Source: a virus. From it: a stretch of DNA of 31,879 nucleotides. Of this stretch, positions 17,175 through 24,397 are shown piece after piece. How positions within the stretch are numbered: the first letter of the stretch is position 1; every line of letters begins with the position of its first letter. Location: the IMG/VR virus record IMGVR_UViG_3300021347_000020, positions 1 through 31,879 of that record; one strand, given 5' to 3'. The notes under the pieces were generated by a model. It worked only from the letters and a program-made list of their open reading frames with translations. It was not told the DNA's origin and did no database searches. The position numbers and the translations under genes are program-made.

Positions 17175-17582
17175 ATGGAACAACAAATTAGACATTTCAA
17201 ATTACTTAATGGTGATGATATAATTGCATTTCTTGTGAATAATAACGAAGATAATTATATCATTGAGGAACCATTACTACTCGTGCAAAACATGACGGGT
17301 AATTACAATTTCACTAGGTGGTTTCCACTATCCCCTCAAAAAGCATTTAAACTGTATAAAACTAGGGTTATGCAACACGTACCCGTATTTGCCAATATAT
17401 CTGATGCATACTGCAAATATTTAATGGCTACTAATTCAGAGGATGAGCCCAGAGTTCAAACATATAAAGAGCTTCTCTCTGAATTAATAAAAAATGAAGT
17501 AGAGATAAGAGAAAGTATTACAGATGATGATTATTACTCTTTACCAGAACCGGAGGAAGAAGATGACCCTACTATTCATTAA
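17175..17582 (+). CDS. Small Sm-like/SH3-barrel protein (hypothetical)
   Basis: A 135-aa protein whose first 40 residues follow an Sm-like or SH3-barrel pattern: KLLNGDDIIAFLV (G13-D14-D15), then an N-rich turn and YIIEEPLLLV (28-37). This resembles the family of phage and bacterial small proteins of the type K-L-x-x-G-D-x-I-I-A...I-E-x-P. The middle contains RWFPLSPQKAFKLY and the C-terminus is acidic (PEPEEEDDP). It lies between UvsW and gp55 where marine T4-like phages carry a gene of this kind. RNA or protein binding is possible but inferred from the fold guess only. Confidence 0.6.
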   Translation: MEQQIRHFKLLNGDDIIAFLVNNNEDNYIIEEPLLLVQNMTGNYNFTRWFPLSPQKAFKLYKTRVMQHVPVFANISDAYCKYLMATNSEDEPRVQTYKELLSELIKNEVEIRESITDDDYYSLPEPEEEDDPTIH

Positions 17583-17684
17583 GAACCTATGGTATACCTC
17601 TATCCCCCCGGATGACTTATATATTATATCATAAAAATGGCTACTTGTAAACCCCTTTTTGCAATTAATTTAAAAAAAAATAAA

Positions 17685-17726
17685 TGTTATAAACCGGTTT
17701 ACAAATGAGTGAGAATGTGTTATAAT
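17685..17726 (+). promoter_or_regulatory. gp55 promoter with TAAACCGGTTTA palindrome
   Basis: TTTACA (17698-17703), 17-bp spacer, TATAAT (17721-17726). The palindrome TAAACCGGTTTA (17690-17701) overlaps the -35 box. The block 17685-17703 is identical over 19 bp to the uvsY promoter. A phage or host regulator could bind it. Confidence 0.8.
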
Positions 17727-17751
17727 ATACACATTATGGAGGAAAAAACTG

Positions 17752-18324
17752 ATGTCAACTAAAGCTAAACAAAAACCACATTATGTAGATAATAAATTAT
17801 TTTCACATTCAGTTGTGGCATACGTAGAAGAATGCAATAAAGCAAGGGAAGCCGGAACAGAAGTTCCTAAGGTTACTGATTATATTGCCACTTGTTTTAT
17901 GAAAATTTCAGAAGGACTGTCCCACAGACCGAACTTTGTTCGGTATACATATCGGGAAGAAATGGTTATGGATGGAGTTGAAAACTGTTTAAGAGCTATT
18001 AATAATTATAATATTGAAACTGCTACACGAACAGGTAAACCCAATGCATTTTCTTATTTTACTCAGATATGCTTCTTTGCATTTATTCGTAGGATTACTA
18101 AAGAAAAGAAACAGCAAGACATTAAATTTAAGTTTATTGAGAAAATGGGTATTGATGACTTTGTACAAATGGGTATGGATAATGAAGGTGCATCTCAAAC
18201 TGCACAATATGTCGATACACTAAGAACTAGAATCTCTCAAGTAAGAACTAAAGATGAAGCGATCAAGGTCTTTGCCAAAGAAGAAAAGGCCAAGAAACAA
18301 AAACTAGAATTATTCATGGTATAA
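17752..18324 (+). CDS. 55: Late transcription sigma factor gp55
   Basis: The 190-aa divergent sigma factor (T4 gp55 is 185 aa) directs host RNA polymerase to TATAAATA late promoters. The sigma region-2-like core is visible: YREEMVMDGVENCLRAINNYN (67-87) and NAFSYFTQICFFAFIRRITKEKK (97-119), similar to region 2 of sigma70 proteins. A Lys-rich tail ends in KLELFMV, consistent with the C-terminal sliding-clamp-binding motif of gp55. Its late promoter targets occur at least 12 times in this window. Its own promoter is sigma70-like, as expected for a gene needed before late expression. Confidence 0.93.
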   Translation: MSTKAKQKPHYVDNKLFSHSVVAYVEECNKAREAGTEVPKVTDYIATCFMKISEGLSHRPNFVRYTYREEMVMDGVENCLRAINNYNIETATRTGKPNAFSYFTQICFFAFIRRITKEKKQQDIKFKFIEKMGIDDFVQMGMDNEGASQTAQYVDTLRTRISQVRTKDEAIKVFAKEEKAKKQKLELFMV

Positions 18325-18326
18325 TT

Positions 18327-18446
18327 ATGTGGACTTATGAATGTAAAGCAGGTGTTTATACAGAAACATCATTGATTAAATTATTATGGGCTATTCACAA
18401 TCATAGAATGCACCACCTGATTAATCATGGGAGGTATGCAGATTGA
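18327..18446 (+). CDS. 39-aa conserved-type microprotein
   Basis: A tiny reading frame (starts MWTYECKAGVYTETSLIKLL, His-rich toward the end: AIHNHRMHHLINHGRYAD) in the 118-nt gap between gp55 and gp47. It starts 2 nt after the gp55 stop and its TGA overlaps the gp47 TTG start. I recall similar small Trp/His-rich proteins at this place in marine T4-like phages, which supports a real gene, but function is unknown. The His cluster (HNHRMHH) could bind metal. Confidence 0.65.
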   Translation: MWTYECKAGVYTETSLIKLLWAIHNHRMHHLINHGRYAD

Positions 18447-19504
18447 AAGTAGCAATATTAAATGATACCCATTGTGGTGTCCGTAACAGTAGTGATATAT
18501 TTTTACACTACCAAGAAAGATTTTATACGGAAATATTTTTCCCTTATTTGAAAGAGCATAATATTAAACATATTTTGCATCTAGGTGATTATTATGAACA
18601 TAGAAAATTCGTCAATTTTAAAGCTCTTAATCAAAATCGCAAACATTTTCTTGAACCTATGCGGGATAATGGTATTACTATGGATATCATCCCTGGTAAT
18701 CATGATGTGTTTTACAAAAATACTAACGAGCTGTGTAGCCTCAAAGAGCTGCTCGGATATTTTACTAAACATGTTAATATCCACATGGAGCCAAAAGTCA
18801 TTGATTATGATGGACTTGGTGTTGCTGTAATACCTTGGATTAATAATGCTAATTATAAAGAATATATGGACTTTGCACTGTCTTGTAATGCTCCTATCCT
18901 TGCTGCTCATTTAGAGTTAAAAGGATTTGATATGATGGCAGGTGTACCAAACCCACACGGCATGAGTGCTGATGTGTTTTCTAGGTTTGAGTCAGTATTA
19001 TCTGGTCATTTCCATACTAAATCTAGTAGAGGTAATGTGGACTATCTAGGTACTCAAATGGAGTTTACCTGGGCAGATGTAGATGATCCTAAATTCTTTC
19101 ATATTTTAGATACAGAAACTAGAGAATTAACACCAGTTCGTAATCCCATTACCATGTTTAAAAAGGTAATATATGACGATACAACCACGGATTATAGCAA
19201 GATAGATGTGAAACAATTTGAGAAAAAGTTCATTAAACTAATTGTTATAAATAAAAATGACCTTTATATGTTTGATCAGTTTGTTGATAGACTGCAAAGC
19301 ATTGAGACTTATGAATTAAAGATTGCAGAATCTTTTGAAGAGTATTTGGGAGAAAGCGTCGAGGACGAGAAAATATCCCTAGAAGATACTACGACCCTTC
19401 TTGATTCATATGTAGAAGCGGTAGATACCGAACTAGATAAAGAACACATTAAGGTTGAGTTAAGAAAGCTATATACAGAAGCTCAAAACTTAGAGGTAGT
19501 ATGA
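18443..19504 (+). CDS. 47: Recombination nuclease subunit gp47 (Mre11/SbcD-like)
   Basis: The 353-aa calcineurin-type phosphoesterase (T4 gp47 is 339 aa) works with gp46 to process DNA ends and degrade host DNA. Metal-binding motifs: DTHCG (8-12), LGDYYEH (47-53), PGNHD (84-88), AAHLEL and SGHFHT. The start is TTG: GGGAGG lies 8 nt upstream and KVAILNDTH begins right at it, so no ATG start fits. The stop overlaps the gp46 ATG (ATGA), indicating coupled synthesis of the two subunits. Confidence 0.95.
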   Translation: MKVAILNDTHCGVRNSSDIFLHYQERFYTEIFFPYLKEHNIKHILHLGDYYEHRKFVNFKALNQNRKHFLEPMRDNGITMDIIPGNHDVFYKNTNELCSLKELLGYFTKHVNIHMEPKVIDYDGLGVAVIPWINNANYKEYMDFALSCNAPILAAHLELKGFDMMAGVPNPHGMSADVFSRFESVLSGHFHTKSSRGNVDYLGTQMEFTWADVDDPKFFHILDTETRELTPVRNPITMFKKVIYDDTTTDYSKIDVKQFEKKFIKLIVINKNDLYMFDQFVDRLQSIETYELKIAESFEEYLGESVEDEKISLEDTTTLLDSYVEAVDTELDKEHIKVELRKLYTEAQNLEVV

Positions 19505-21216
19505 TACATTTTAAATCATGTAAGTGGCAGAATTTTCTGTCCACGGGTAGTGACCCAATTGAGATTAGATTAGATAAATCACCAACAACATTAATTGTAG
19601 GACAAAATGGTGCAGGTAAATCAACATTACTAGATGCATTATCTTTTGGCTTGTTTGGTAAACCACATAGAGATATTGGTAAATATCAGCTAATCAATTC
19701 TATTAATCAAAAGAAAGCTCTAGTTGAAGTAGAATTTGATATAGGTAATTCTGAATTTAAAATTGTAAGAGGTATTAAACCTAATAAATTTGAAATTTGG
19801 CAGAACGGAAATCAAATTAATCAAGCATCTAATGCTAGAGATTTTCAGAAGTATTTAGAAACAAATATCTTAAAGCTAAATCATAAAAGTTTCCACCAAG
19901 TAGTTGTATTAGGGAGTAGTTCTTTTATTCCGTTCATGCAACTACCAGCGTGGTCCAGACGAGCTGTTATCGAAGACCTGCTTGATATTAATATCTTTAG
20001 TAAGATGAACACACTACTAAAAGAACGCAACGCTAAAATAAGAGAAAATCTTACAGATATTAATCATAACATTGATATAACTAATACTAAGATAGATTCA
20101 CAGTCCAAGTATATCAAAAGTTTGGAGTCACTTAATCAAGATCAGATTGATAAGAAAAGAGATTCAATTGAGGTATATAAAGAACAAATAGACGAGACCT
20201 TTAATGAATCACAAGAATTAGGTAAAAATCTTTCTACTCTTATTTCGGAAGAAGAAAAGAATCATAAACACTTTATGGAGAGAATGACTGAAATTAAATC
20301 AGTTGAAAAGGGTTTAACAGCCAATATTAAATCTCTTGTAAAAGAAGCTAGATTCTATGAGGACAATGACAATTGCCCCACTTGCGAACAACCAATTGAC
20401 GACCAGTTAAAAGATAAAAAATTATCTGGTCTGAAAGTAACTGCTGCTGATGTGCAGAAAAACCTTGTATCTTTGTCAAAGGAGGTGAACACAACAGAGA
20501 AAGAAGGACAAGAGATTCATAACCACTTGAATACTCTAAGGCAAAGGCAGCAGAAGATTAACTCTAATAATGACAAGATTTCTGTATTACAAAAAGAAAT
20601 CGATAAAGTCCAAAAAGAGATTAATCATCTTACCAGTCAGACTGGAGACACGGGTAAAGCTAAGAAGGAACTATCTGGATTAAGAAAGTCCAAACAAGCT
20701 ATTACCGAGAAGAAGCTAGAGTATGTGGAAGAACGCACATATAATGAAGTTATCGGCGAAATGTTGAAAGATACAGGCATTAAAACTAAAGTCATTAAGC
20801 AATACTTGCCGGTTATGAATAGACTGATTAATCAGTATCTACAGATTTTGGACTTCTTTGTTGCATTCCATTTGGACGAGAACTTTAATGAAACTATTAG
20901 GTCTCGCCATAGGGATACATTTAATTATGCATCATTTAGTGAAGGTGAGAAACAGAGGATTGATCTATCCCTACTATTTACTTGGAGACAAATTGCCAAG
21001 CTCAAAAATAGTGCAGCGACCAATCTACTAATTCTCGATGAAACTTTTGATAGTAGTTTAGATGTAGACGGCGTTGAGAATTTAACTAAGATCCTACAGA
21101 CCTTAGAAGATGGAACCAATGTCTTTATTATTTCCCATAAGGGAGATATACTCGAAAACAAATTTAGAAGCAAGATTGAGTTTTTTAAATCTAAAAACTT
21201 TTCTAAGATTGCCTAA
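19501..21216 (+). CDS. 46: Recombination nuclease subunit gp46 (Rad50/SbcC-like)
   Basis: The 571-aa SMC-type ATPase (T4 gp46 is 560 aa). Walker A GQNGAGKS at 34-41, a long central coiled coil (about 185-430) broken by a zinc hook CPTC (C292, C295), ABC signature FSEGEKQR (479-486) and Walker B LLILDE (509-514). It pairs with gp47 to make the end-resection complex for recombination-dependent replication. Everything needed for ATP binding and dimerisation is present. Confidence 0.96.
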   Translation: MIHFKSCKWQNFLSTGSDPIEIRLDKSPTTLIVGQNGAGKSTLLDALSFGLFGKPHRDIGKYQLINSINQKKALVEVEFDIGNSEFKIVRGIKPNKFEIWQNGNQINQASNARDFQKYLETNILKLNHKSFHQVVVLGSSSFIPFMQLPAWSRRAVIEDLLDINIFSKMNTLLKERNAKIRENLTDINHNIDITNTKIDSQSKYIKSLESLNQDQIDKKRDSIEVYKEQIDETFNESQELGKNLSTLISEEEKNHKHFMERMTEIKSVEKGLTANIKSLVKEARFYEDNDNCPTCEQPIDDQLKDKKLSGLKVTAADVQKNLVSLSKEVNTTEKEGQEIHNHLNTLRQRQQKINSNNDKISVLQKEIDKVQKEINHLTSQTGDTGKAKKELSGLRKSKQAITEKKLEYVEERTYNEVIGEMLKDTGIKTKVIKQYLPVMNRLINQYLQILDFFVAFHLDENFNETIRSRHRDTFNYASFSEGEKQRIDLSLLFTWRQIAKLKNSAATNLLILDETFDSSLDVDGVENLTKILQTLEDGTNVFIISHKGDILENKFRSKIEFFKSKNFSKIA

Positions 21217-21224
21217 AATATTTG

Positions 21225-21253
21225 TTTACAATTAGAGCTTAGTGTGATATAAT
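21225..21253 (+). promoter_or_regulatory. Sigma70-like promoter
   Basis: TTTACA (21225-21230), 17-bp spacer, TATAAT (21248-21253) in the context AGTGTGATATAATACACT. The -10 is flanked by the inverted repeat AGTGT / ACACT, a possible operator. It serves the small gene and probably the tRNAs downstream. Confidence 0.78.
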
Positions 21254-21285
21254 ACACTTATTAAATGAAAAAAGGAGTCACACTC

Positions 21286-21558
21286 GTGACGAAAGACCGA
21301 TTTGATCTAGAATCCGCTATTATGGAAGCATGGTCCTCATGTGAAGATATTGATTTAATATACCATAATACTGATAAATTAAACCTAAATGCCAAAGACT
21401 GTGATGAATTGCAGAATCAACTTCTTGGCTTAAAATATATTACAGAATTGAGATTTAATAAGCTCTGGGATATATTTGAATATATGGTACATTCCGGCCA
21501 GTTTGGAGGGCCTTCAATAAAAGATAAACAAGGAGAGCTTTTCCCCGAGCTACTATAA
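21286..21558 (+). CDS. Conserved hypothetical small protein downstream of gp46
   Basis: GTG start chosen because AAGGAG lies 8 nt upstream; an ATG at 21265 lies before that site and would add 7 residues. The 90-aa protein (TKDRFDLESAIMEAWSSCED...) is acidic and helical, with two main helices joined by NLNAKDCDELQNQLLGLKYI and a C-terminal tail ending ELFPELL. Proteins with the KDRFDLE start and a LLG-x-x-x-L-x-ELRF-x-KLW core occur behind gp46 in marine T4-like phages. No function is known to me. It is the first gene of a new transcription unit. Confidence 0.75.
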   Translation: MTKDRFDLESAIMEAWSSCEDIDLIYHNTDKLNLNAKDCDELQNQLLGLKYITELRFNKLWDIFEYMVHSGQFGGPSIKDKQGELFPELL

Positions 21559-21564
21559 CTTTAT

Positions 21565-21641
21565 GCGCCCGTAGCTCAGCTGGATAGAGCAGCGGTCTTC
21601 TAAACCGCAGGTCAGAGGTTCGAATCCTCTCGGGCGCGCCA
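21565..21641 (+). tRNA. tRNA-Arg(UCU)
   Basis: A complete 77-nt cloverleaf: acceptor GCGCCCG / CGGGCGC, D-arm GCTC/GAGC, anticodon stem GCGGT/ACCGC with loop CTTCTAA (anticodon TCT, reads AGA), T-arm AGAGG TTCGAAT CCTCT, and encoded CCA end. AGA is a common Arg codon in these phage genes, so it probably supplements the host supply. Confidence 0.95.
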
Positions 21642-21651
21642 AATTACCAAA

Positions 21652-21737
21652 GCCTGGGTGGTGGAATAGGTATACACACAAGACTTAAAATCTTGCGCCA
21701 TATTGGCTTGAGGGTTCGAGTCCCTCTCCAGGCACCA
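21652..21737 (+). tRNA. tRNA-Leu(UAA)
   Basis: A complete 86-nt class II tRNA: acceptor GCCTGGG / TCCAGGC, anticodon stem CAAGA/TCTTG with loop CTTAAAA (anticodon TAA, reads UUA), a long variable arm (CGCCATATTGGCTTG region), T-loop TTCGAGT and encoded CCA. UUA is heavily used for Leu in this AT-rich genome. Confidence 0.95.
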
Positions 21738-21756
21738 ATTATAGAAAGAGAGTAAA

Positions 21757-21939
21757 ATGAGTAACAAAGAAAAGACAGACAATTTTGTAGTATGGACACT
21801 TAAACCAGAGTTTGATGATGCTATCATTACTGAAAGTGATGTTGTTTACTATAAGAAAATGAAAAACCTCAATCGGCATGATTCTGTTATTTTAAAGAGG
21901 TCAGATAATACGCTTCGTGAAGTATTTTGGGCTGAATAG
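21757..21939 (+). CDS. 60-aa hypothetical protein
   Basis: A short gene 19 nt after tRNA-Leu, with an AGAGAG ribosome site. The product (starts MSNKEKTDNFVVWTLK) looks like a small alpha/beta protein: a strand FVVWTL, an acidic helix and ITESDVVYYKKMKNL, ending REVFWAE. No family is recognised. The good ribosome site and its place between tRNAs and the next promoter support a real gene, probably in the same transcript as the tRNAs. Confidence 0.65.
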   Translation: MSNKEKTDNFVVWTLKPEFDDAIITESDVVYYKKMKNLNRHDSVILKRSDNTLREVFWAE

Positions 21940-22002
21940 CCATTATAACCAAAAATGTGTGACAAATATGTTACATATTCCAAAATAATATAAAAAAATA
22001 CG

Positions 22003-22060
22003 CAAAAAGTGCAATTATTTTCACTTAGCGTGTTTACATTTATGCTCAGTGTGATATAAT
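22003..22060 (+). promoter_or_regulatory. Promoter repeat copy 1 (VWA gene)
   Basis: A 58-bp unit ending in a sigma70-like promoter: TTTACA (22033-22038), 16-bp spacer, TATAAT (22055-22060). It matches the unit at 24306-24363 at 52 of 58 positions, with a fully shared 19-bp block starting CAAAAAGTG at its left end and the identical 20-bp right end. AAGGAG and the ATG at 22084 follow. Confidence 0.82.
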
Positions 22061-22083
22061 GGTACCATAAATAAGGAGTGTAT

Positions 22084-24249
22084 ATGATTAATTATTCAAA
22101 TTCAATGTTGCCAAAATTACTCGCAAAAGAGAATATTACGGTTCAACATGGTAACTACAAGACTGCATGGTTTGATGTCAAAGACAGAGTCCTAGGTCTT
22201 CCTCTATGGAAAGATATGGGTAAAGATGTCTATGACTTATTAATAGGTCATGAAGTCGGTCATGCACTAAACACCCCGTATGAAGGCTGGCATGATAGTC
22301 CAGAAAAACTGAAGGGTTGCCCTAGGTCATATATCAATGTTGTTGAAGATGCAAGAATCGAAAGAATGGTAAAATCAACTTACCCTGGTTTAGTTGCATC
22401 ATTTCAAAGAGGTTACAAAAAATTATATGATAATGAGTTCTTCGGTCCTATCGACAAAATTGACTGGGATCAAGTAAAGCTTATTGATAAAATTAACCTA
22501 AAAGCTAAAATAGGTCAGCTAATCGACGTTCCCTTTACAGATGAGGAATGGGTTTACATGGATAGAGCTAACAAAACTGAGACATTTGATGATGTTGTTC
22601 AGTTGGTTAGAGACATTCTTTCTTGGACACAAGAGAATCAGGATGAACTAATCCAAAAACCAGAACCTAAAACTGACAACATTGATGAGCCAGAAATTAA
22701 AGATAAACAAGAAGATGCTGATCCAACAAGTCAGGGTCATGACGATTACCAAGATGAAGAGGAAGAGGAAGAAAAAGAATCCAATGAGGAAGAAAATTCT
22801 AAAGCTTCTTCTGACGAGGCCAATGAAGTTGATGCAGACACTGCTGAAGAGGAACCTGTTTATTCTGCAGAACCTGATCATCAACAAGAAGCCGATATCT
22901 CTATTACTGACGAGGCATTTAGGGCCAAAGAATCTACTTTGTTGGACATTGATGATAAGGGTAAACAAAAAGCTGTAATCAAGCCAATTGAAAAATCAAT
23001 TGCATCCAAAGTTGTTTCATCATATAACGAACTGAAAGCAGCAAGACAACAGAAACTCGAAGAATGTTCTTATAGTGCAGAGAAATATGCAACATGGAGT
23101 TCGCCCGATTACGGCTTTAATGAGTACATCAGCGGAGTCAAGAAATCTGTTAACTTTGCTGTCAAGGAATTTGAACAAAGAAAAGCTGCTTACCAATATC
23201 AAAGAGCTACTACAGCTAAGACTGGCCAGATTAATGTGAATGCACTATGGTCATATAAAACCAACGATGATATTTTTCTTAAGGCGACAAGACTTGCAGA
23301 TGCTAAGTCTCACGGTATGATGATGCTCATTGATTACTCTGGTTCAATGTCTGGTTCCATGAAATATGTTATGGATCAAGTCATTCACACAGTTATGTTT
23401 TGTAAGGCAGTAAACATTCCATTTGAGGTTTACGGATTTACTTCAACTAATCCCAAATTAAATTGGGAACTGATGAAAAATATGCCTGGCCATATTGAGA
23501 TGGACGAATTATCAATGCCTCTCGTAATCTCTTCTGAATTAAAGAAGGCTGAATTTATGGAAGCTTTGAAGTGGTTATATCAGAGAGTTGCTCCAGGAGA
23601 AGGTTGGTACGAAGACTCAATTAAGGCTAAAGAGGAAGATTGGGGTTCGACTCCACTTAATCAGGCTCTTATTATTGCAGAAGATCTAATTAAGAAGTTT
23701 AAAAGAAAACATCAGGTTCAGAAAATGAATTTTGTTACATTTACAGATGGTGATGCAAACAGATTATATCTTCATCAAGACCCAAGAGCTGATGTGCATA
23801 CACCTTATGGTGGGGGTTTAAAAATAAATGTTGGTGGTAAGTGGGTATCAACTGAGACTTCAAACTCTAAAACAGTTACGGATGCTATCTTAACTCATAT
23901 CTCTAAATTACATGGTACCAATAATATCGGATTCTTCATGGCCGAAGGTTCAGATTGGAAGTGGAGACTGAAAGACATTGCTTGGTCTAATAATAAATAC
24001 TGGGATGAAGCTTCTAAGGAATGGGCAAAAGAATACAGAAACAATAAGTGTGTTCACATAGAAAACATCTACGGATATAATGATTACTACATGGTTAAAT
24101 CTGGAAAGGCTTTGTCTGCCCAAACTGAAGACTTTGAGATTGCAGATGATGCATCGAAAAATCAGATAGGGTCTGCGTTTAGGAAGCATGCCAAAGGCAA
24201 GAAATTAAATAAGGTTTTAATGACTAAATTTGGTAAGGCGGTAGCTTAA
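22084..24249 (+). CDS. Zincin-like plus von Willebrand A domain protein (CobT-like)
   Basis: ATG chosen because AAGGAG sits 6 nt upstream; a GTG at 22078 overlaps that site. The 721-aa protein has three parts. Residues 1-190 carry HEVGH (56-60), a match to the zinc-protease HExxH motif, followed by VVEDARIER (86-94) with a possible third ligand. Residues 190-290 are a very acidic, probably disordered linker. Residues 300-721 include a von Willebrand A domain with MIDAS motif DYSGS (417-421), GSTP with T523, and FTDGD (553-557). The layout resembles the CobT-like partner of MoxR/CobS AAA+ ATPases. The AAA+ gene downstream has a near-identical promoter. Real cobalt chelation is doubtful because no cobalamin genes are seen. 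A metal-dependent protein remodeller or protease is possible. Confidence 0.85.
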   Translation: MINYSNSMLPKLLAKENITVQHGNYKTAWFDVKDRVLGLPLWKDMGKDVYDLLIGHEVGHALNTPYEGWHDSPEKLKGCPRSYINVVEDARIERMVKSTYPGLVASFQRGYKKLYDNEFFGPIDKIDWDQVKLIDKINLKAKIGQLIDVPFTDEEWVYMDRANKTETFDDVVQLVRDILSWTQENQDELIQKPEPKTDNIDEPEIKDKQEDADPTSQGHDDYQDEEEEEEKESNEEENSKASSDEANEVDADTAEEEPVYSAEPDHQQEADISITDEAFRAKESTLLDIDDKGKQKAVIKPIEKSIASKVVSSYNELKAARQQKLEECSYSAEKYATWSSPDYGFNEYISGVKKSVNFAVKEFEQRKAAYQYQRATTAKTGQINVNALWSYKTNDDIFLKATRLADAKSHGMMMLIDYSGSMSGSMKYVMDQVIHTVMFCKAVNIPFEVYGFTSTNPKLNWELMKNMPGHIEMDELSMPLVISSELKKAEFMEALKWLYQRVAPGEGWYEDSIKAKEEDWGSTPLNQALIIAEDLIKKFKRKHQVQKMNFVTFTDGDANRLYLHQDPRADVHTPYGGGLKINVGGKWVSTETSNSKTVTDAILTHISKLHGTNNIGFFMAEGSDWKWRLKDIAWSNNKYWDEASKEWAKEYRNNKCVHIENIYGYNDYYMVKSGKALSAQTEDFEIADDASKNQIGSAFRKHAKGKKLNKVLMTKFGKAVA

Positions 24250-24252
24250 TTA

Positions 24253-24288
24253 TTGTGGTTATAAAGGATATGTGTCTTATAACAACAA
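24253..24288 (+). other. Inverted repeat after the VWA gene
   Basis: Arms TTGTGGTTATAA (24253-24264) and TTATAACAACAA (24277-24288) pair at 11 of 12 positions around a 12-nt loop, 3 nt after the stop codon. There is no clear T-run, so a weak terminator or an mRNA 3'-end stabiliser is the most that can be said. Confidence 0.45.
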
Positions 24289-24305
24289 AATATAAGAAAA
24301 GCGTA

Positions 24306-24363
24306 CAAAAAGTGCAATTATTTTACATAAGCGTGTTTACAAATATGCTCAGTGTGATATAAT
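24306..24363 (+). promoter_or_regulatory. Promoter repeat copy 2 (AAA+ gene)
   Basis: Second copy of the 58-bp promoter unit: CAAAAAGTG box at the left, TTTACA (24336-24341), 16-bp spacer, TATAAT (24358-24363). The AAA+ ATPase gene starts 34 nt downstream with an AAGGAG ribosome site. Confidence 0.82.
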
Positions 24364-24397
24364 ATACATATAAATTAATTAAGGAGTGAATTATATT

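Noticed and set aside
21612-21827. Minus-strand frame across both tRNAs
   Set aside because: It runs through two complete tRNA cloverleafs and into a small + strand gene, and its sequence resembles the spurious proteins often called on tRNA antisense strands.
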